Positions 1 to 10,049 of a stretch of DNA of 64,000 nucleotides are shown here, piece after piece. The translations under genes were made by a program, and so were the position numbers. How positions within the stretch are numbered: position 1 is the first letter of the stretch; the number at the start of each line of letters is the position of its first letter. This DNA comes from Bremia lactucae. Its lineage: Eukaryota; Oomycota; Peronosporomycetes; Peronosporales; Peronosporaceae. A model generated the notes under the pieces. The model worked only from the letters and a program-made list of their open reading frames with translations. It searched no databases and was not told the origin of the DNA. The stretch lies in contig NC_090619.1 of assembly GCF_004359215.1 (NCBI RefSeq), positions 3,562,705 through 3,626,704 of the forward strand, read 5' to 3'.

Positions 1-301
1 TTTTTGCGACCATTTCGGTCCGCATATTCTTTTTGCTTGTCCTGTGCGCTTGCCATTGCGTCACGGACTTTACGTGTGATGGCTAATCGCTCATCCACAA
101 AGCGTTGAGCCTCGCTCACGCTTTTAGCATCAAACTCGCCTATGATACCGCCAAGAGGTCGGTCATAAGGCGTAGTTTTATTGACCACTGCTAAACTGGC
201 AGGGTCACTAGGGCAAGTTTCTGTCTTTGAGTTGATACCCTCATGGGTCATCGTCATATTGACGAAACTATGCCCCTCATTCGCACCGAGCATAGTGAGG
301 C
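1..301 (-). pseudogene. Ty3/gypsy integrase C-terminal fragment, runs off window
   Basis: An open minus-strand frame enters from an LTR-like repeat near 300 and runs off the window at base 1. It encodes the linker between integrase core and chromodomain-like tail: residues such as ERLAITRKVRDAMASAQDKQ and KEYADRNGRK match the run seen again at 63690-63795 (ARDTMADSQDKQKEQADD) and at 19430-19550. No catalytic residues are in view. Because an LTR-like repeat directly precedes an integrase end, most of the element (gag, PR, RT, IN core) is missing, so this is a deletion derivative or a rearranged junction. Confidence 0.7.
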
Positions 302-310
302 GCCCTCCCC

Positions 311-770
311 CACTAGCACAGCGAGGAAGTGGTTTAACCAGCTTCTCTTGCGTGCAGTGAGGTAGTTGTGGTTAGCGCGTTTAGTGACCTCACCCAACGC
401 ACTAAGTACTTTAGTTTAGTGTCGTCACGGGAGCGGTAATCCAGCTCCTCGTGCCTTTACCAAGTAGGAATTTAATCGCATTAAATATAAATACCCGTTT
501 TTACCAATCAAAATGTCTCTATAGATAACACTTAATATGTATTGTGAGGGTATTTTTCTAGATACCTCGCGTAACGGATGACGCTAGGCGTCATCCCTCT
601 TAATGTGAATGCATCTATGTGCATCACATACACAAGGGTTGGTCACAAATGTGAACCACACCCGAGTGCGGTGTCTAATTACTTTAATTAAGTAATTGAC
701 CAACCCATCATATACACCAAGTGTACTTAACGGGGACTGTGTAACATTAGGGCAACTTTCGCCCGTTACA
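311..770 (-). repeat. Gypsy LTR-like repeat, family also at 15705-16134
   Basis: From the shared block around tagcacagcgagg to the terminal GCCCGTTACA this stretch matches 15705-16134 over most of its length, with an extra block near 340-430. The second copy abuts a minus-strand gag, which makes this a minus-oriented 5' LTR. The end CCCGTTACA is the same terminal motif as in the other gypsy LTRs of the window. The left boundary is uncertain. Confidence 0.6.
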
Positions 771-1140
771 CAGCGTATCTTGTACACCAATTGAAATTGG
801 GGTAACCAAATAGAAGGTTGCTAAGGCTCACACATCTCGGATCAAGGTGACATCCAAGGCACTGATCTGCACTGTACAGACCTGGCATTTCACCCTTTCA
901 TTTTAAGTAGGTGGGGCCTTCAATTAAAAGATAATCTTAAATTTGCTCGGCTCGACCGATGACCGTCCGGTCTCGATATTAAATTGCTATGACGGATCGA
1001 CTTTTTCTGACCATGAACATACTGAATTGATTCTCTCGCTCGTTCGGTTTTATTCAACAGGGTAGAACCTTACAACGATGGTCATTAAGTACTTTACGAT
1101 ACTATCAGACAAGACATTCAATCACAGTTTGGGGAGACAT
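771..1140. other. No recognisable feature
   Basis: AT-rich sequence between two LTRs. No coding frame with family resemblance, no RNA gene and no clear repeat was found here. Confidence 0.5.
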
Positions 1141-1575
1141 TGTAACGGGGCACTACGACTTGTACTGCTTCAGTACAAGTCCACTTCGCACTGCTTCAGT
1201 TGTGAGTGGTGCCTTACATCACTTCATGTACACTAGTACGGGCAGAGGAAGACTTCTCTTTAAGACAACTAACTTAAAGAGGGTTAAATGAAAACTGTAT
1301 TAGTATAATTAAGTATCTCTTCTTTCTATCTGTTAATGCTAACTTAATTATTAACTAATACTAAACATGCAATTGAAATCTTATCTGTCTCTCTCTTTGT
1401 TTACGGCTGATTAGTCTGTGGGATAAATAGGTATAATGGCCTATACCTATTATGGATAAGATTTCTGAACATTACTATATGAAGTAATATCCTCCAAATA
1501 TTATCTACCTTTTAGATAATATATTAAATAACAACCTTTAAGTGTTAATTTCATTTAACGATACACCCCGTTACA
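1141..1575 (-). repeat. 3' LTR of a minus-oriented gypsy element
   Basis: It begins TGTAACGGGG and ends CCCCGTTACA, a 9-10 bp terminal inverted repeat that bounds the other gypsy LTRs here. The first 120 bp resemble 42785-42905 (shared actgcttcagtacaag and cagaggaag). It is followed on the + strand by a pyrimidine tract that is a polypurine tract on the minus strand, so it is the 3' LTR of an element transcribed leftward. Length 435 bp. Confidence 0.75.
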
Positions 1576-1592
1576 TCACCCCTCCCTTTAAC
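1576..1592 (-). other. Polypurine tract
   Basis: On the minus strand the sequence just before the LTR reads gttaaagggaggggtga. A purine run in this position primes plus-strand DNA synthesis in LTR retrotransposons. The equivalent tract lies at 23076-23093 beside the LTR of the better preserved copy. Confidence 0.65.
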
Positions 1593-1655
1593 GACAATCA
1601 CTCTGACTGTCATTGGATGGAGTGGTCACTATGTGACCACTCAATTTAAAAAAGG

Positions 1656-2561
1656 ATGTTGATTGGTCAGAACCATTATTTTAAATTCCATCGCATGAAG
1701 AACAAATTCATGCGGGGTGTTGAAAGTGCTGCACCTTCGGCTGCGGTTCGTGCAGCCGCGGGTGACGCACTGTTATCTCTTGCGGCAGACGGAACGTCTG
1801 CCGCAGTATCTTCTACTCGCGCAACACTAGATGTTGCGGGTGCACGTGGTGATTCACCACGTGAATATGACCCCTCTTTGGAGGTCGACTACGAATGCGA
1901 GTCGGACGAAATGGCCGACTCGAGGAATAGAAAAGTCGCCTGATAGACGTCAGGCGGCTGACAATGAGCCTTCGAATGAGAGAGCTCATTCTGATAGACG
2001 AGTTATAGTCTATCTGGTTCCGACGATGAGGACGATCCCACATCGCCCGTTCCGTCACCCGTACGGTTACCTGCACCTATTTATGTGCAAGGTGATGACG
2101 ATGGCATAAGCCATCGTAATAAAAGTTCTTGTGGTACCCCTGCTTCAGTGGGTACCACTCAGGGGAGTGAAGACAAAAAAATGTCTCATCTCGCCCCTGA
2201 AAAGAAGCCGTGGCTTTTGCCAGAACGGCTAATCAATAGCTTGTTTGAAGAGACTACTCCTCACAATAAATATCCCTTATTAATTGCGACAAAGTTACAT
2301 GGCCTTGATCCCAGCGCGAAGAGCTTTCGCGCTGAGGAAGATTTTTATCTCGATGCTTTTCTTAAGCATCGATGGTTTAGTGGCAACAATAAGCGAGATA
2401 AAGGCTCGCTTATGCAAGCCTGGAACACGTTCATTCGCAATGTTAAAGACATTGGACGCAAACCTGGCTTCAAAAACTTAACGCGAATCGCGTTAAGTTT
2501 GAGAAACGAACTCCAACCGGTGCAAAATTATATGCAACGACGTACGATGTATATAAAACTA
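1656..2561 (+). pseudogene. Gypsy-borne antisense ORF, copy 1 (interrupted)
   Basis: This plus-strand coding region lies on the inner side of the 3' LTR and is therefore antisense to the gypsy element. It has an Ala-rich N-terminus (1656-1943), then after a frame change a conserved block starting PEKKPWLLPERLI and continuing through EEDFYLDAFLKHRWFSG, SLMQAWNTFIRNVKDIGR and NELQPV. The same order is found at 17862-18150 and 23738-24140. No database family is recognised; its conservation with its own LTR suggests an element-encoded accessory protein. The frame is cut at 2561 by the insertion of a small DNA transposon. Confidence 0.6.
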
Positions 2562-3388
2562 GGGCGTTGATCGATACCCACCCCTCCATTGTTCCATTTC
2601 CACCCCACTTACTATATTAGGCAATACTTTCAACAATGTTAGGCAACACATTGATCACCCGTAACCCCTAACTCTAAGGTGATGGGGTCAATGAGAGTTG
2701 CGGCCTTAATGCTCGCGTTTTAGCGATTCAAGCTGCGGCACAAACCCCATGGTCCATGTACATTTTTTTGAGTTTACACTGGACATCCCGTGTGAGCATA
2801 CGTTCCGCCAAAGAACAGCTGAGAGTCCGCTGTGGGTGTTAGAAAAGGAAGATTTTAATAAGAACTGGTGGCTGGAAGCTCAGCGCAATATCCCAGTGGT
2901 AGTAGATGAGAGGCCTTTAGAAGAGGAAATTGCTGCTTTTCAGATGGCATATGAAGCTGCGCCATCTATACATCAGCGGCAATTGAGCATGTTGAGCGAA
3001 TTGTCGAACAAACTGCGGCTGTTGCGGTTGTTCTGCCTCGCGGCGCTACCGCTTATGCCGTGGCACTGGTCACAATGCACGGACATGATCTGCATCAATC
3101 AATGCTATTTAGAAAAAAAACAATTAGAAGACAGAAGACAAGGCGTAGTCGTAAAATACAAAAAGAACAAGAGTTAGAAAACGAATATCGAAGAATACGA
3201 CATCGTTATTGACAACTTCATTTTGAGGGTATTTGTACCTCGTGTCTCTGGTCTAGAAATTACATCTTGTATTGGGTGGATGTTAGTTTTTTTTTTAAGG
3301 GTGATCAATGTGTTGCCTTATAATGTTGGAAGTATTGCCTAATATAGTAAGAGGGGGTATGGAATAGGGGGGCTATCGATCAATGCCC
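2562..3388. mobile_element. hAT-like small DNA transposon (827 bp)
   Basis: It has terminal inverted repeats of about 90-98 bp (2562-2659 and 3299-3388) starting GGGCRTTGATCGATA and sharing ttactatattaggcaatact and aggcaacacattgatcaccc. Flanking 8-bp direct repeats, taaaacta (2554-2561) and ttaaacta (3389-3396), differ at one base and fit the 8-bp target duplication of hAT elements. It carries no recognisable transposase, so it is probably non-autonomous. It sits inside copy 1 of the gypsy antisense ORF. Confidence 0.7.
2749..3177 (+). CDS. Unrecognised ORF inside the hAT-like element
   Basis: A 142-residue frame from ATG, rich in Glu, Gln and aromatic residues in its first two thirds (NWWLEAQRNIPVVVDERP, then a Gln/Leu-rich stretch) and ending in a Lys/Arg-rich tail. 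No transposase signature, signal peptide or membrane segment is convincing. It may be host sequence captured by the element or a chance frame. Confidence 0.25.
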   Translation: MVHVHFFEFTLDIPCEHTFRQRTAESPLWVLEKEDFNKNWWLEAQRNIPVVVDERPLEEEIAAFQMAYEAAPSIHQRQLSMLSELSNKLRLLRLFCLAALPLMPWHWSQCTDMICINQCYLEKKQLEDRRQGVVVKYKKNKS

Positions 3389-3529
3389 TTAAACTATTGA
3401 AACAATATATGGCTTCAATTCAAGTACGATTTAATAAAGGGAATATAAAAAAATATACCAAAATAAATAATAAATAAAAAAAGATACCAAGCATGTATAA
3501 TATACGTACTAGTATACACAAGCTGGGGG

Positions 3530-3588
3530 TCATGAAGATATATGCTACACTTGATCTTAGCCAAGAGGCAGAGAAGGTATCATGAAGA
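3530..3588 (-). repeat. 9-bp target duplication around U2-derived insert
   Basis: TCATGAAGA occurs at 3530-3538 and again at 3580-3588. Between them lie 41 bp (3539-3579) that are absent from the matching position of the right inverted repeat, where tcatgaaga occurs once. This is the footprint of an insertion into the left TIR after the transposon formed. Confidence 0.7.
3545..3576 (-). pseudogene. U2 snRNA 5'-end fragment
   Basis: The minus strand reads CTTCTCTGCCTCTTGGCTAA then GATCAAGTGTAG, which matches the highly conserved 5' end of U2 spliceosomal RNA (CTTCTCGGCCTTTTGGCTAA, GATCAAGTGTAG) with two mismatches in 32 bases. The similarity stops right after AGTGTAG; the branch-site-pairing region and Sm site are absent. 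It is a truncated copy, not a functional snRNA gene. Confidence 0.75.
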
Positions 3589-3889
3589 GATATGGATTGA
3601 AGGCGTTGTTATTCATAGAAACTTGTCATGAGCATACGACGGAGTTTTAGCATGCTTCAATCTAGTCACGTAATCAATAAACTTTCGAGTAGATTAAGAC
3701 TATGTAAGACTGTTCCATTTACGTTTTCTGCTGTTCAGACGATATTTGACACATATCCTGTTCTTATTAGTGTATGATCTTTATTGCTGCAATATGTATA
3801 ATTCTGGCATGTTGCAAAACTTTGATGTCCCGCTAACTCTTGCTGGCCACACATCAACGACTGTGTTTTGCTGCATATTAATACCAGCT

Positions 3890-4081
3890 ATGGATAGTGA
3901 AGACGAGCAACAGCAAGCTAGCAGCTTCTTCGAGGATAGATGTTACGCTAATAAAAGCGAAATTATTCAAGCAGTTATTGAATACAATCGAAATTGCAAC
4001 CGTCCGTTTCGTATTGTGTCAAGCGATAAACGGCGCTACAAGGCAGTGTGCAGGCAACATGGCTGTCTCTTCGTTGTGTAG
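3890..4081 (+). pseudogene. Mutator-type transposase N-terminal fragment
   Basis: A 63-residue frame from ATG with an acidic start followed by KSEIIQAVIEYNRNCNRPFR, IVSSDKRRYKAVC and HGC. This pattern (F.S..E...AV..Y, then S-K-R-Y-x-A-x-C then a Cys) is the N-terminal DNA-binding zinc region of MuDR-family transposases. The frame stops before the DDE core and the rest of the element does not encode one. Confidence 0.55.
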
Positions 4082-4385
4082 TTTGCCTTTTCGCATACAT
4101 TCAATGTGCCACCAATTTGGTCATAATCGTAGGATCTGCCCGAGCAAGGACGCATGATTGTATGCTCCGTTATCTCTAGTAAATAGTGCATGATAATTAG
4201 AGGGTTTTCATCTAAAACTGGGTTTTCCTCGCCATAAAACAGAATTCATGTATTAAAAATTATGCGAATGATTTATGAGAAGTCTGTAGTTTCCTTCGTT
4301 CTGTAGTAAAGCTAAATAGCAACGCCTTTAATCATATTCTTCATGATCCCAAGCTTGTGTACACTCGAACGTATATAATACATGC

Positions 4386-5679
4386 GTAGCCACTTTATGC
4401 AGACACATCTCTAAAAGTGGAATTTTGTCTAAAAGTATAAATCTCCCCAACTTTTCAATAACTGCGAAAAAATATTTTATACAGATATGTAGTCATTCGA
4501 ATCGACATCAGAATCTACGACAAACCTTCCTTTGTGTAGAAGCAGGTAGAGTTAGCAAGCAAAGGCAAGCAAATTTCTATCTTGGCCAAGCGTAAGTAAA
4601 AGCCTCTTTTCACCCGAGTATTAAGTAAAAGTAACTTTTAGGTAGTCGACACGATTCGCAGTGTAGAGGCGCAAATTCGTCGAAAAGCTTTTAAAGAAGC
4701 ATATTGACTCCACTCAAGTAATGCGATTTAAAAACCTGGGGTGGTTTCATACATTCCCAAAGTTAATAAATTAAGTAGTTCGACAGCCTTTTGAACGTTC
4801 TGTCATGAAAAAAGTCTGAGTTCTTGCAGCCTTTTCGGATTACGGGCTCTGACAACGTTTTACCGGTGAGTATTCAGAATCACTGGAGATATTTTTTGCC
4901 TTTTCCGTTCAAGTGTTTTGACAAACCACCAGGATCATTTGCTGGGCCTTTAAAAGCGTGCGAATTTGGAGGTTTGAATGTCAGCATAAACGATAAAGAA
5001 ATAATAGGAGGATAGCAACGAGAAGAGGTACTATATGTCACGTTCAGGTGAGCCTAAAAATTGTTCAGATCGCGCTGCACGAAAATGGCGCGCGCGGGAG
5101 CCTTGTAGCTACCGCCCGATTCTAAATTACTCATTTTGCGATAACACTTGTAATGTTTGTTATTTATACTACAATAAATTACTTTTTTTTAAATTTTTTT
5201 TTTTTTTTTTGATTTTTGGGAGACTTTTATGCCACTTTTAGAGGTGTGTTCGTAGCCAAAATTGGGTGTGCCCGCAGCAATTCCCATCACTATTATTCAC
5301 TTAACATAACTCATTTGTAAAGAAGCAGTTTAAAACCCGAAAAAAATCTTTTGCCATTTTTAGGTACGTGATTAGAGTACGTCCTTTCACTTTGTATAAA
5401 TTACCATTGTGGAAACAGGTGTAACTTCTTCCTAGGTGCTAGAGCTGTGCAACACGTCACAAGATGCCAGTGAATTTCATCGATGCTGTTTCTTTAAACG
5501 GCAAGGTCATGTAGCTCGAAATACTTGACCAACCGGCAGTGCATCATAATTTTTTGTGTCACCTGCGATTTGTGTCAACTTTTGGAATTTCTTTAAGAAA
5601 ACTAGAAGCACATAATACTCATGTTCCGAACTGACTGCCAAGTATATAACTTCCTCCAGAGATTAAATTGTTTCGGGTC
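4386..5679. other. AT-rich intergenic; possible short inverted repeat
   Basis: No gene is seen. An 18-bp inverted repeat pairs 4404-4421 (cacatctctaaaagtgga) with 5231-5248, which may mark the ends of another decayed element of about 850 bp. A T-rich run lies at 5179-5210. The last 100 bases are upstream of the hAT-derived gene. Confidence 0.35.
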
Positions 5680-7608
5680 ATGCCTCGCCCACCCAGCCCA
5701 CTCTGGGGGCACTTCGGGAAGGTGATGCCAAACAATCGCGCAACCTGCAATTACTGTGGTATCAATATGTGCGGACTTGTTATTCGCATGCGCATGCATC
5801 TGGCGCGTAAGTGCGCGAGCTGCCCAGAAGCGGTAAAGGTCGAAATGGGCGCCGAGATTGGCCGCAAGCACAAGGGTGCGTTCACTTCTTTCTACTATAA
5901 GAACAGAATGATGGTCATGAAGTTGACTTTAATATCTCTTTAAGCCTCCTCTAGCGATGGATTAGCCCATCCGGCCATGAAGGCGCGCATTGAGAAGGAC
6001 CATGATCAGGGAATAGCTAAAGTGCAGACTTCATCTAGAGACCTCGTCAAGGCACATAAGGCACAAGCTGCAACGGATACAGATGATCTGACGAATTTGC
6101 CACTCACATCCACGCCCTTGACGACCAAAGTCGTGTTAGATAATAAGAAGGATCTAGACAGTTGTGTAGCACGAGCAATCTTTAGGGCCGGTCTACCGGT
6201 TGCCGCGGTGGAGCACTGGGCATTTATCAAGATGCTTAAGCGCATGAATTCTGCGTACGATCCACCTCGTGTTTCAGTATTGGCTGCGTCCGCGCTAGAT
6301 CTTGAGTACGCGGAGGTGCAAAGTAGATTGCAAGCAGAAATGCGGGACTCATCACTGGTGAGTATCGGAGTAGAGTCTTGGGCGGTATCACAGAAATGCA
6401 TTCTAGTGAGTTGCTTGATTAACAGGCCCAAGCCTGCGGTATTTAGCATTGAGAGTACGGGAGTTATGCCGCCCACGCCGGCAGTGCTAGTGAAAACGAT
6501 TCATAATACAATAACGCAAGTTGGAACCGGGCGGGTGTCGGTCATTGTAACCGATACAACTGACGGCATGAAGCAGGCATCATTGATGTTGCAAGACCAG
6601 TATTCTGGCATCACAATTTTACCAAGCTGCGCTTACGTTATGAACCAAATGATGACAGAAATACTAGGCATGCGAACGATTGCTCGTACGCTTGATATTT
6701 GCAAAAAGTTGGCCGGCTTCTTTGCAACAGACCATCTTGCCCGAGGATCCTTCTTACGTGTCTCGGAACACATGCATTTTGTAGATGAGATCGCACCGAT
6801 GGGCGATCCAGATGATTCAAGCCCAATCGGGCTACTTGAGTGTTTATTTAAAGTCGAGCGTGGCCGACATATACTGGATATTTTGCTTGCTGAAAACGGC
6901 ACGATGAATAAGTTAATTGCCCAGGCAAAGGAGGAGATTATTACGCTTGCTTTTTGGAAAGATGTGTCCTTATTCACTGAGCTCCTCGGGCCATTTCTCG
7001 AAATCTTGAAGATGTTCGAGGCTGATTCCCCACTACTATCCACCTTTTACCATCAATTTACGCTTTTGTGGGCGCACCTTAACAAATTTGAAGAACTTGC
7101 ATCCAAGCTTCAGCCTATAGTTACAGGCTACTGGGAAACTATCCAGCACCCCGCTATTTATGCAGCTTACCTCCTGGACCCAAGGTTCCCTTTATCGAAT
7201 CTTACGGGTGAAGCCACAAGTGAGGCCTTAGCGTATATTAAACGAACTTCAAATGTGGAGGCCTACGGCACGATTGTTGATGAATTGACTCGCTTTACTG
7301 CGCGAACCGGTTTGTTTGCAGACGACGCTATCTGGGAATCGGCACAAAAGTGTAGCCCCTTACATTGGTGGAAGGGGTTTATTGGTAGCTCATGTCCAAA
7401 TCTGCAGCGAGTGGCTATGCTTACACTGAGCTTTCCTATCTCATCAGGACTCCCCAAAAGGAAGCGTGAAATATTTAAAAGAATTTTATTAATGAACGCT
7501 CAATATATGAGTGAAGCACAGTCTAGCAAAGCTGCAGTTGTGTGCTTGAACTCAACTCTGGTGTCGAGTGTGGAAGACAATTCGGTTAGCTCAGAGACAC
7601 ACGTATAA
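5680..7608 (+). CDS. hAT-derived BED zinc-finger protein (likely domesticated)
   Basis: Two exons, 5680-5875 and 5945-7608, joined over a 69-nt intron (GTGCGT donor, TTTAAG acceptor) give 619 residues with no internal stop. Residues 1-50 hold a BED-type finger (C23-x2-C26-x13-H40-x4-C45). The middle is a hAT/DUF659-like core with VTDTTDG and PSCAYVMNQ in place of the usual D-N and CAAH-x-LNL. The C-terminus has the dimerisation-region pattern PLHWWKGF, PNLQRVAMLTL, PISSG. The first catalytic Asp of the DGW motif reads ESW and the terminal ErxFS motif reads KREIF. An intact frame with lost catalytic residues and no visible terminal repeats suggests a host-retained transposase acting as a DNA-binding protein; an old immobile copy is the alternative. 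Confidence 0.75.
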
Positions 7609-8117
7609 GAAGGGCTTTTAACACCAACTGTCAAGTGTCTTGATGTGTATTTATTATTGCTGTCGTTTGTATGCAAGTCAGCAACGGCATCGAGTAAGAC
7701 TTTTACTGCGTCCTGCAAAGCAAACGCACTCAAAGACTCAACTCACGCCGCGACTTAATTAATCATTTTCGCTTGAGTACCTCTAGCATTGAGCAAGTGA
7801 CTCTTATATTCAAGAAAAACATTCCATGTAAGTGCCAACCGCTCTAGGCACACTTTCGTCGCATGCATTCGCTGGCAAGCATTCAGCGTGTCCATGTATG
7901 ATAAAAATATCCAAAATGAAGAGCACATTTAAAAAAAGCTGAGTTAAACCACTCCGCATCACTACTATCGGGTGCCGCGTTCAAAAGAAACACCTTTTTC
8001 AGTTTTTCTTTCAAATTCTCTTGGCAACATAATTGATCAAAAGGAGCATCGGCAATTCCATCAATAAATTGCGCGCGACCACAAAACCAGGAACCAGCCC
8101 GGATTCCCACATGCTGA
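7609..8117. other. Converging 3' regions
   Basis: This interval lies between the stop codons of two tail-to-tail genes and should hold their 3' UTRs. A minus-strand open frame (7883-8152) overlaps the LARP stop region; it lacks family resemblance and was not called. Confidence 0.5.
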
Positions 8118-10049
8118 CTACTTCTGTTCGCTATCGCTCGTAATAGTAGCAACCGCCGACTTTTTCACATGCACTGAAGGCGGTTCTGCCTTTACTACAT
8201 CGAGAAATTTGCGGCATCCCCATGCACCAGACTTTGCCAAAGCTTCATCCCCAGCAGAAATATCAACTATCGACGACATATTTCCCACAGCATTCTCTTC
8301 CTTCTTTCCAGCTTTCTTTTCCGCACTGGCAGTAAAATTAATGGCTGTCTTAGTACTGGGCTGCTTAATCTTAGGATTTGGTGCTGACGCTGACGCTAAA
8401 GAACCATTTATCACAGCGGCAGCATACCCAACTACCGTAGTAGGAGTACTAGCCTTGTTTGAAACATGTGGAGCCGCTTTCAATTTTGATGCAGTATCAT
8501 TATTAGCAGATGCCCGGCAGTTTTCGATCTTCTGCTTGCGCTGCTCTCGAGCCTCATTCGTATAATCTTCACCGTACATTAAACTTTCGTAGTCAATCGA
8601 GCCCACCGAGTCACTGCGAATTGGCCGTCCCTGACGCATCGCATCACGAGCCTGCTCAATACTGTACGTGCGCTGATTGCGCAGCAGATCGGGATGGGCC
8701 TCAACCGACAATGCTGCCGGGTGCATGGCATAGTTCGTCTTACCCTCAGGTAACATGCAGTCGTTTTCGTCCATGTTCTTGACAATTTCCATGATGTCTT
8801 CGTGCGCGTACTTGTGCTTTATTATGTTTGATGTTTCACTTTTCTCAAGAGTAGGAAGTGGAGGGAAATTTGCGGCATTTAAAACTGGCTGACGCTCAGC
8901 GGTGGTAGCGCATGTAGCCAATTTTCCATTGACACCGTCTGCTGGCTGCTTTTCCGCACGAGTGCGCTTTTCCTTGTGTTTTCTTAAAGAGCTAGCTCCT
9001 CGATGCTCAAAGCTACCGCTCTTGACCCTTACGTCTTTCTGAAGCTGCGCTCCAGAGCTATTTGATCGACTTTGACGGACCTGATTACGGCCAAAAGAAG
9101 CAACGCCGCGCTGACTGTTGCTAGCATATCGACCATTATCTGCGCCGTTATTAATGTGTGCGTCTCGTGGGTTAACTCTGCCGTAAGGAACGCTGTAGTT
9201 ATCGTATAGACCAACATTGGTGGACGCATAGTAGCCGCGACCACCGTAAGGTGCACCCACGGTTGGAGCGATGACATTTTCTACGGGCTGTGTGGGATAA
9301 AATGATTTAAGCACATTCTCTGACTTAAGACGGGCCTTTATCGCAGCACCATTGAATGTCTTGCTGCGCAAAGCTAGAAGCGTGCTCACCGCCTCTGACT
9401 CTGACTTCATCGTCACAAACCACGTGTCGCCGACATCGCTGCGAACACTAATAGCTTTGCCACATCCTTCAAAAATGGCCTCAACCTTTTGAAGCTCGGT
9501 CGATGACGGAATCTCACGCAGAATGATAGTAGTACGCTCGGATTTTATATTGGGCTTGATTGCGTCTTTAGACGAGCTCAAGGAGCAGACCTACAGCTAA
9601 AAGTTAGTACCCGAAAGCATTGTAGCTAGCTGTTGCGGACAACAGATGTCACACCCACCGTAGAGTCTTGCACTGATTCGACTAGCAGAGCCGTGTTGTC
9701 GGTAAGCTGCTTTATCTTGGCAAAGTTTATGATGACTTCCACTGGCACATACCTAAACAATGCCAAAATTAAATTCAGTAATTGGATTATTCTTCAACTC
9801 CGTTATAGGAGCTCCAATAGTAAGAACAGGTAGACGCACATTTGCGAATTCATGTGCGAGACAAGATACGCATCGTTTGACAGGTTCGACTGAGAAAAAT
9901 AGAATTCAACTTGGTGCTTGATTGCTTCCTTAAGCTCGGCTTTTTTAAAATAAAGTGAGCAAGCGAAATGTCAGTGACGTTGGGACTGGCATGGCAAGTT
10001 CCCTTTCTTGACTGTACGCACCCGGAGCTTTTATTTCCTGTGCGCTCAT
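8118..10049 (-). CDS. La-related protein, LARP4/5 type
   Basis: Four exons, 10049-10022, 9939-9840, 9752-9659 and 9590-8118, with introns of 82, 87 and 68 nt (GTGCGT, GTGCGT, GTGGGT donors; branch ACTAAC before the last acceptor) encode 564 residues. Residues 10-74 are a La motif (LKEAIKHQVEFYFSQSNLSN, then YVPVEVIINFAKIKQLT). Residues 94-170 are an RRM-like fold (RTTIILREIPSSTELQKVEA). The remainder is Ser/Asn/Ala-rich and disordered, with an NFPPLP element as in other LARPs. LARP4/5 proteins bind mRNA 3' ends and poly(A)-binding protein in the cytoplasm and stabilise transcripts; that role is from family knowledge. The start ATG gives a 9-residue first exon, supported by splice phase. Confidence 0.85.

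Larger units (their letters stand above)
3491..4385 (+). mobile_element. MULE-like transposon remnant with long TIRs
   Basis: The left end 3491-3613 (minus a 50-bp insertion block) and the right end 4314-4385 are inverted repeats of about 72 bp at roughly 85% identity by eye: the left reads gcatgtataatatacgt, tacacaagct, tcatgaaga and ggcgttg, and the right shows the complement in the same order. Long inverted repeats plus the Mutator-type ORF at 3890 suggest a MULE. No target duplication was found outside the ends, so they may be slightly longer than stated. Confidence 0.6.

Noticed and set aside
4824..5241. Small plus-strand ORFs in AT-rich sequence
   Set aside because: Composition-driven, ending in a poly-T/Phe run, and not conserved with anything recognisable.
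6006..7043. Long minus-strand ORFs opposite the hAT-derived gene
   Set aside because: They are shadows: the plus strand has an intact, spliced frame with family motifs, the minus frames show none.
7883..8152. Minus-strand 89-residue ORF downstream of the LARP stop
   Set aside because: It overlaps the end of the LARP gene in another frame, lies in its 3' UTR and resembles no family.
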